Below are positions 6,852-10,000 of a stretch of 10,000 nucleotides of DNA, piece by piece. Numbering within the stretch: the first letter of the stretch is position 1; each line of letters begins with the position of its first letter. The notes beneath the pieces were generated by a model, which made no database searches, was not told the origin of the DNA, and was given only the letters and a program-made list of their open reading frames with translations. Position numbers and translations under genes: made by a program. The stretch is from Kiritimatiellota bacterium. GTDB taxonomy: Bacteria; Verrucomicrobiota; Kiritimatiellia; JAAZAB01. The stretch covers positions 1 through 10,000 of the forward strand of contig VSJD01000238.1 in the NCBI GenBank assembly GCA_008636095.1, in the 5' to 3' direction.

Positions 6852-6914
6852 GCCCGCCATAGCGGGCTTCGCGAAGGCGGGAGCCGCTTCCACCGTCGCC
6901 AAGGCTATGGTGGA
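6852..6914. repeat. Block of three adjacent palindromes downstream of the oxidoreductase gene
   Basis: GCCCGC (6852-6857) and GCGGGC (6862-6867) form a perfect 6-bp stem around CATA. CTTCGCGAAG (6867-6876) is a 10-bp palindrome. A 26-bp imperfect hairpin at 6889-6914 opens TCCACC, closes GGTGGA, and has only one mismatch and one G-T pair. The block lies about 40 bases beyond the stop codon of the Gfo/Idh/MocA gene on the minus strand. It resembles REP/BIME-type dispersed repeats and may stabilise the transcript end. There is no T-run, so a classical terminator is not supported. Confidence 0.55.
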
Positions 6915-6952
6915 CACGTCGGCGGGACAAGTCGGTGGGCAGGCCACGCGCT

Positions 6953-8044
6953 TCAGATCCTGTTCTGCCGCCGACAGGCTTCGATCACGGCGATCTGCTT
7001 GCGAACTTGCGGGACGGTGATGAGCAGGTTGGCGCCGTTGACCAGCACATCATAGATATTGTCGTAGAAGCGCTGGGTACCGCTTTGGTATGAACGCAGT
7101 GTGTAGCCCGTGAAAAACGTTTTTTTGGCCCTGGCAAGATTCCACTGCTTTTCAACCCAGGGCAGATTCTCGTGTGGATACGCGCGATTGACCGACCATT
7201 TTTTCCAGAATTTCTGCCGGGGCACTTTGGCGGCGTCAAAATATTTCCAGAGGACTTCATCGGCATTGGCTACCAGTGTGCCGCGGGTGCCGCCAATCGT
7301 GTACACATGGCGGGGGGCATAGGCCAGGCAGGATGTCAGCAGGATGTCCACAGTGGGCACACCTTTCCCATGCAGGGTCAAATTGCAAAAATCATCGGCA
7401 TCGCCGCCAAGTTCATGGTGACAAGTCATCCGGCAAAAGACCCGCGGGGTTTTATCCCAACCGATAAGCGTGAGCGCCTGGTCAAGGGCATGCGGCCCCG
7501 TATTGAACAGAATACCGCCCAGGTTGCGCTTAAGGGTCTGCCAATCCCAGCGCCGCCCGAAACCACCCCAGATGCTGCGGATATGCACGATTTCACCCAA
7601 CACACCGGATTGGATGACCTCCTGGATTTTATCGAAAAACGGCTGAAGCCGGTTGTTCTGGAAAGGCGCCAGCATGCGATCAGCCCGCCGCGCGGCGGCG
7701 GCCATGCGGTCAACATCCTTGACGGTGCCGGCAAACGGTTTTTCACTAACGACATGCAAGCCGGCTTTCAACGCCTCGATCGTGGCCGGAGCGTGCAGAG
7801 GCGTGGGCAGGGCATTTACAAAAAGGTCCAAACCGCCTTTCCGGATCATTGTGGAATAGTCGGCATAGGTGCGGGCGCCGAATTCGCGTTCCGCGTCCCG
7901 CCGCCGTTCCGGCAGTTGGTCAGCCACGGCCACGATTCGGTATTGCCGACCAGCCTGCTTTAACCATAACGCGTGAATGTTATAACCGCTTCGACCTTGT
8001 CCCGCGATACCTACGCGCAAAATGGGTTTTCCCGATTTGTTCAT
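6953..8044 (-). CDS. Gfo/Idh/MocA-family NAD(P)-dependent oxidoreductase, 363 aa
   Basis: The ATG at 8044 has GGGAG nine bases upstream. An in-frame TTG at 8053 abuts that site and is rejected. Residues 9-41 are a Rossmann opening (LRVGIAGQGRSGYNIHALWL, then VAVADQ) with the G15-Q-G17-x-x-G20 loop. EKP at 101-103 is the family motif with the catalytic-region lysine. The C-terminal half carries GGILFNTGPHALDQAL (176-191), matching the usual GGxxxDxGxHxxD pattern with N181 where Asp is common; H185 and D188 are kept. The family oxidises or reduces hydroxyl groups of sugars, inositols, sugar acids and related compounds in the cytoplasm. The substrate cannot be told here. The gene is divergent from the methyltransferase gene and stands alone on its strand. 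The AT-rich gap upstream carries its likely promoter. Confidence 0.88.
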   Translation of the reverse strand: MNKSGKPILRVGIAGQGRSGYNIHALWLKQAGRQYRIVAVADQLPERRRDAEREFGARTYADYSTMIRKGGLDLFVNALPTPLHAPATIEALKAGLHVVSEKPFAGTVKDVDRMAAAARRADRMLAPFQNNRLQPFFDKIQEVIQSGVLGEIVHIRSIWGGFGRRWDWQTLKRNLGGILFNTGPHALDQALTLIGWDKTPRVFCRMTCHHELGGDADDFCNLTLHGKGVPTVDILLTSCLAYAPRHVYTIGGTRGTLVANADEVLWKYFDAAKVPRQKFWKKWSVNRAYPHENLPWVEKQWNLARAKKTFFTGYTLRSYQSGTQRFYDNIYDVLVNGANLLITVPQVRKQIAVIEACRRQNRI

Positions 8045-8081
8045 ATTGTTCAACTCCCTTTCATTGAAGTCACGGCATCAC

Positions 8082-8109
8082 TTCATAACACATTAGACAA
8101 CTAGTTCAA
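8082..8109 (-). promoter_or_regulatory. Candidate promoter for the oxidoreductase gene
   Basis: On the minus strand TTGAAC (8104-8109) and TATGAA (8082-8087) are 16 bases apart, with a TGT directly before the -10 box (extended -10 form). This places a transcript start about 30 bases upstream of the ATG at 8044. A perfect TATAAT also occurs on the minus strand at 8114-8119 but lacks a good -35 partner. Confidence 0.45.
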
Positions 8110-8135
8110 GTGGATTATAGAGCAGACTGTTCCGC

Positions 8136-8164
8136 TTGACTCCCCTGCCCGCATCGCATACATT
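8136..8164 (+). promoter_or_regulatory. Candidate promoter for the methyltransferase gene
   Basis: TTGACT (8136-8141) is a five-of-six match to the -35 consensus. After exactly 17 bases comes TACATT (8159-8164), four of six for the -10. The predicted start near 8171 gives an 87-base leader containing the hairpins at 8204-8232. The gap is shared with the divergent oxidoreductase promoter, so the two genes may be co-regulated. Confidence 0.5.
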
Positions 8165-8203
8165 CAATCTACAAGAATATTTCAATCCTGAATTATCTGG
8201 CGA

Positions 8204-8232
8204 TGCCGGGTAGAGACCGGCAAAATCTCCCG
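8204..8232 (+). promoter_or_regulatory. Leader with two mutually exclusive hairpins upstream of the methyltransferase gene
   Basis: TGCCGG (8204-8209) and CCGGCA (8217-8222) form a perfect 6-bp stem with a 7-base loop. Alternatively CGGG (8207-8210) plus AGA (8214-8216) pair with TCT plus CCCG (8226-8232), leaving TAG bulged; both cannot form at once. The site is 26 bases upstream of the ATG, just before the purine-rich ribosome site (GAGGA). I do not recognise a known riboswitch class. Confidence 0.4.
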
Positions 8233-8257
8233 TGAAAGGAAAAGAGGAACCAACACG

Positions 8258-9340
8258 ATGCTGTTTCTATCCAATCAGGAAAAAACGCTGTGGGCGGAAC
8301 TCAGCCGGGATATTATGACGCGGCACCTGGCGCCCGCCGATTTCCGCGGTGGCGACGGCCACTGCGGTGACGTCCGCGCCAATCTTCTGCCGATATTCCG
8401 GTTCTATATCGGCGCCCTGCTCGCCGCCACCGGACAGGACAAACTGGGCAAAGCGTGGATCACCAGCGGCACGTTGATCGAGGAAGATGGGTTGTTTTTC
8501 AACGCCTATCTCACCGGCTTCCTCCAGCGACATCATGACCGCCTGGAAATACCGGAACAGGTCTTTGCCGATCCCCGTCCCTACGTGCACTTTACCACCG
8601 TGCCGATAATGCAAAAATCACGCGCGTGCTTCCTGACGCAATGCGGGCATACGCTTCCTAAAATCAAGCGCCCGTTCCGACTCATGGATATCGGTTGTGG
8701 TGACGGTGGACTGACCGCCGCCCTGTTAAAGCACCTCCAGGCCACCGGTAAAATCGAGGAAATCGGCGAAATCCTGCTGGTGGATCCATCGCCCGCCATG
8801 CTTGCGCTGGCCAAAGAAACTGTGGGCAAGACAATCCCATCTGCGTGTATCAAGACCCTGAATCACCGGATTGAACAGGTTGCGGGCAAACTGAACGCCC
8901 ACTACGATATGGCCCTGTGTTCGCTTTCGTATCATCATATGCCCTACGAACAAAAGGTCATTCATCTAAAAGAACTTAAACCGTGGATTGACCACCTGGT
9001 GCTTTTCGAACTGGACGCCAACAACGATTTTCCGGAACTGCAAACCCCCGAGCTGGCGGCATCGGTTTATCAATCCTACGGGCGACTGATTGATTTCGTC
9101 TTTTCGCATGACGCCCCCATCGAGGTTGCCCAAGCCTGCGTGGACAGGTTCCTGATGACGGAAGCCGTGTCGCTCCTCACCCAGCGGCGGGGCGCGCGCA
9201 ACGATTATCACATGCTCCGCACGCAATGGTACGCCCTGTTCGAGCAAACACTCGCGCCCGAATTTCTATGCCTGTGCGATTCCCCTTGCTACGCCGATGA
9301 ATATTTTTCGTTATTCACCATTCATTACGGGCGGGGGTGA
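8258..9340 (+). CDS. Class I SAM-dependent methyltransferase, 360 aa, substrate unknown
   Basis: The ATG at 8258 has GAGGA nine bases upstream in a purine-rich leader. Residues about 138-255 are the Rossmann-like methyltransferase core: motif I LMDIGCGDGGLTAALL (D144-G150, binding S-adenosylmethionine), an acidic motif II LLVDPS with D176, and DMALCSLSYHHM (217-228) at the motif IV/post-II position. After ELD the pattern resembles the strand that closes many small-molecule methyltransferases. The first 137 residues are mainly helical (LPIFRFYIGALLAATGQDKL) and may bind the substrate or form a dimer. The C-terminal 100 residues are also helical and contain several cysteines near the end (CLCDSPC, 338-344). 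I recognise no closer subfamily. It is a single-gene unit, divergent from the oxidoreductase gene and convergent with folB, and does not form an operon with either. Confidence 0.82.
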   Translation: MLFLSNQEKTLWAELSRDIMTRHLAPADFRGGDGHCGDVRANLLPIFRFYIGALLAATGQDKLGKAWITSGTLIEEDGLFFNAYLTGFLQRHHDRLEIPEQVFADPRPYVHFTTVPIMQKSRACFLTQCGHTLPKIKRPFRLMDIGCGDGGLTAALLKHLQATGKIEEIGEILLVDPSPAMLALAKETVGKTIPSACIKTLNHRIEQVAGKLNAHYDMALCSLSYHHMPYEQKVIHLKELKPWIDHLVLFELDANNDFPELQTPELAASVYQSYGRLIDFVFSHDAPIEVAQACVDRFLMTEAVSLLTQRRGARNDYHMLRTQWYALFEQTLAPEFLCLCDSPCYADEYFSLFTIHYGRG

Positions 9341-9389
9341 TCGCATACGGGATTACTCGGCAGGAAATACAAGGCCGCAGGTGAAGCCA

Positions 9390-9737
9390 TCAGCGGGAAC
9401 GGTATATTGTCACCGCCACACCGATGCCCGGCAGGGCGCCGGGTTTAGCCACCGTGACATCCACGGCCGCAATGCGCTCCGCGCGCAAGCAAAGATCGGC
9501 AATGTGCTCTGCCAGGGCTTCGAGGAGTTTAAAACGGCTCTTGGCCACCGCCTTCCGGACGCGCGCGACCAGCGCCGCGTAATCTATCGTGTCCGTTAAC
9601 TGATCACTCCGTCCGGCCTCCTGCAGGTCCGTGTGCAGGACAAGATCCACGATCACCGCTTGCGGGGCTTTCCGCTCGCGCGGATATACGCCGATCACGG
9701 CGCTCATTTTCAATTGCCGAATGTGAATCTGGTCCAT
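9390..9737 (-). CDS. folB: Dihydroneopterin aldolase, 115 aa
   Basis: The enzyme cleaves 7,8-dihydroneopterin to 6-hydroxymethyl-7,8-dihydropterin and glycolaldehyde in folate synthesis; members form octamers in the cytoplasm. Length and motifs fit the family closely: MDQIHIRQLKMSAVIGVYPRER at the start with E21, DYAAL with Y53, SRFKLLEALAEHIA with E73 as the likely pterin anchor, and VTVAKPGALPGIG with the catalytic-region K98. The ATG at 9737 gives the normal N-terminus. No Shine-Dalgarno sequence precedes it; instead a 7-base repeat array begins 12 bases upstream, which is odd for a housekeeping gene. The gene upstream on the same strand ends 206 bp away and is a pteridine-reductase-type SDR, which supports a pterin/folate role. 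Confidence 0.9.
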   Translation of the reverse strand: MDQIHIRQLKMSAVIGVYPRERKAPQAVIVDLVLHTDLQEAGRSDQLTDTIDYAALVARVRKAVAKSRFKLLEALAEHIADLCLRAERIAAVDVTVAKPGALPGIGVAVTIYRSR

Positions 9738-9749
9738 GGGATTTGAAGA

Positions 9750-9854
9750 ATGGTCAATGGTTAATGGAAGATGGTTAATGGAATATGGAAGAATATAGAC
9801 GGATCCGCCTTCGACGGAAATGGTTGATGGTTAATGGTCGATGGCTGATGGAAA
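9750..9854. repeat. Two tandem arrays of the 7-base word ATGGTTA
   Basis: Array one (9750-9798) reads ATGGTCA, ATGGTTA, ATGGAAG, ATGGTTA, ATGGAAT, ATGGAAG, AATATAG. Array two (9820-9854) reads ATGGTTG, ATGGTTA, ATGGTCG, ATGGCTG, ATGGAAA. Both run in the same direction, and the seven-base period is kept while the last three bases vary. They flank a 21-base segment (9799-9819) holding GGATCCGCC and a TTCG core. The block sits immediately upstream of folB. The periodicity is plain; the function is unknown. Confidence 0.85.
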
Positions 9855-9878
9855 TAAGAATTCGTTCTTTGTTTTCAA

Positions 9879-9913
9879 TTCGATGTTGGACGTTCGATGT
9901 TCGATGTTGGGCG
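9879..9913. repeat. Tandem array of the 7-base word TTCGATG
   Basis: Five units: TTCGATG, TTGGACG, TTCGATG, TTCGATG, TTGGGCG, followed by a decayed TTTGCTT. This is a different word from the ATGGTTA arrays 25 bases away but keeps the same 7-base period. It lies in the 206-bp gap between the SDR stop codon and folB. Any open frame through this block is a product of the repeat, not a gene. Confidence 0.85.
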
Positions 9914-9943
9914 TTTGCTTCATCCGCCATCTGTTGTCCGCCC

Positions 9944-10000
9944 TTATCCCAGCAAATGCCGGCCGCTGTCCACAAAGATAATCTGGCCGGTGATAGCGTC
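9944..10000 (-). CDS. Short-chain dehydrogenase, C-terminal 18 residues (5' end outside window), pteridine-reductase type
   Basis: The minus-strand frame entering at the window edge reads DAITGQIIFVDSGRHLLG and stops at TAA (9944-9946). ITGQxxxVDxG is the standard end of the SDR fold. The following RHL is typical of PTR1/FolM-like reductases, which reduce dihydrofolate or dihydromonapterin with NADPH. The position directly upstream of folB supports that reading. With only 18 residues, the exact activity cannot be settled. Confidence 0.7.
   Translation of the reverse strand, partial: DAITGQIIFVDSGRHLLG

Larger units (their letters stand above)
6419..6952. other. 534-bp gap with hairpins and AT-rich stretches; no convincing gene
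   Basis: No open frame here has a signal peptide, family motif or ribosome site worth reporting. The content is the stem-loop next to the larA-like gene, a GCGCC/GGCGC hairpin at 6577-6589, a dispersed-type word CCCCTCGACAAGCTCGGGG at 6621-6639, an AT-rich segment at about 6728-6785 with TATAG/CTATA pairing at 6749-6762 and two copies of AGGATAT, and a hairpin block at 6852-6914. The AT-rich part is a plausible place for the LarA-family promoter, but I found no clear pair of boxes. Confidence 0.6.

Noticed and set aside
6805..7020. Plus-strand open frame in the 534-bp gap
   Set aside because: It reads through the hairpin block and into the oxidoreductase gene antisense; no start signal or recognisable domain.
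7172..7963. Long plus-strand open frame antisense to the Gfo/Idh/MocA gene
   Set aside because: The minus-strand frame shows clear Rossmann, EKP and active-site motifs; this frame has none and is an expected shadow in GC-rich DNA.
8204..8232. Known riboswitch (SAM, TPP or tetrahydrofolate type)
   Set aside because: I could not match the conserved core of any of these classes; only the alternative hairpins are supported.
9750..9913. CRISPR array
   Set aside because: Units are 7 bases with no spacers and no cas genes nearby.
9775..9975. Minus-strand open frame over the gap between folB and the SDR
   Set aside because: Its peptide is simply the 7-base arrays translated (repeating QHRTSNV-like units) and it overlaps the SDR stop region.

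Overview
The window looks like a chromosomal segment of a Gram-negative-type bacterium. Two lipoprotein signal sequences, an LpoB-type protein, a CsgG/PEGA-type periplasmic protein and a LysM lipoprotein all imply an outer membrane and a periplasm. Coding DNA is moderately GC-rich and the gaps are richer in A+T. The gaps carry short-word arrays (7- or 8-base units), which from memory are typical of Planctomycetota/Verrucomicrobiota/Kiritimatiellota/Lentisphaerota genomes. I infer a PVC-group bacterium with modest confidence; no marker gene here settles it.

Layout. Positions 2-1457 (+): the 3' end of an LpoB-like gene, followed after one base by a TPR-type lipoprotein gene of the COG3014 kind. 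Positions 1458-1566: a convergent gap filled by an inverted repeat made of 8-base units. Positions 1567-4893 (-): a probable four-gene envelope operon, transcribed in the order TPR/LysM lipoprotein, coiled-coil protein with a C-terminal membrane anchor, small protein with a C-terminal membrane anchor, CsgG-like/PEGA protein. A 24-bp near-perfect inverted repeat of 7-base units sits between its first two genes. Positions 5138-6418 (-): a LarA-family (nickel-pincer cofactor) racemase/epimerase with the catalytic residues retained. Positions 6419-6952: a 534-bp gap with hairpins but no convincing gene. Positions 6953-8044 (-): a Gfo/Idh/MocA oxidoreductase, divergent across a promoter-bearing gap from a SAM-dependent methyltransferase at 8258-9340 (+). 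Positions 9390-9737 (-): dihydroneopterin aldolase (folB). Positions 9738-9943: three 7-base-word arrays. Positions 9944-10000 (-): the last 18 codons of a short-chain dehydrogenase of pteridine-reductase type.

How the genes fit together. The first half is an envelope locus: LpoB-like and TPR lipoproteins converge on a LysM/coiled-coil/PEGA operon, so two LpoB/CsgG-fold proteins lie within about 2.5 kb. Peptidoglycan binding (LysM, PEGA) and regulation of wall synthesis are the natural hypotheses. The LarA homologue and the Gfo/Idh/MocA enzyme suggest hydroxy-acid or sugar-acid metabolism. The folB-SDR pair points to pterin/folate synthesis. No tRNA, rRNA, CRISPR, transposase or phage gene was seen. 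The most unusual content is the set of word-array repeats in three separate gaps: each uses a different word, has a 7- or 8-base unit, and two are arranged as inverted pairs.
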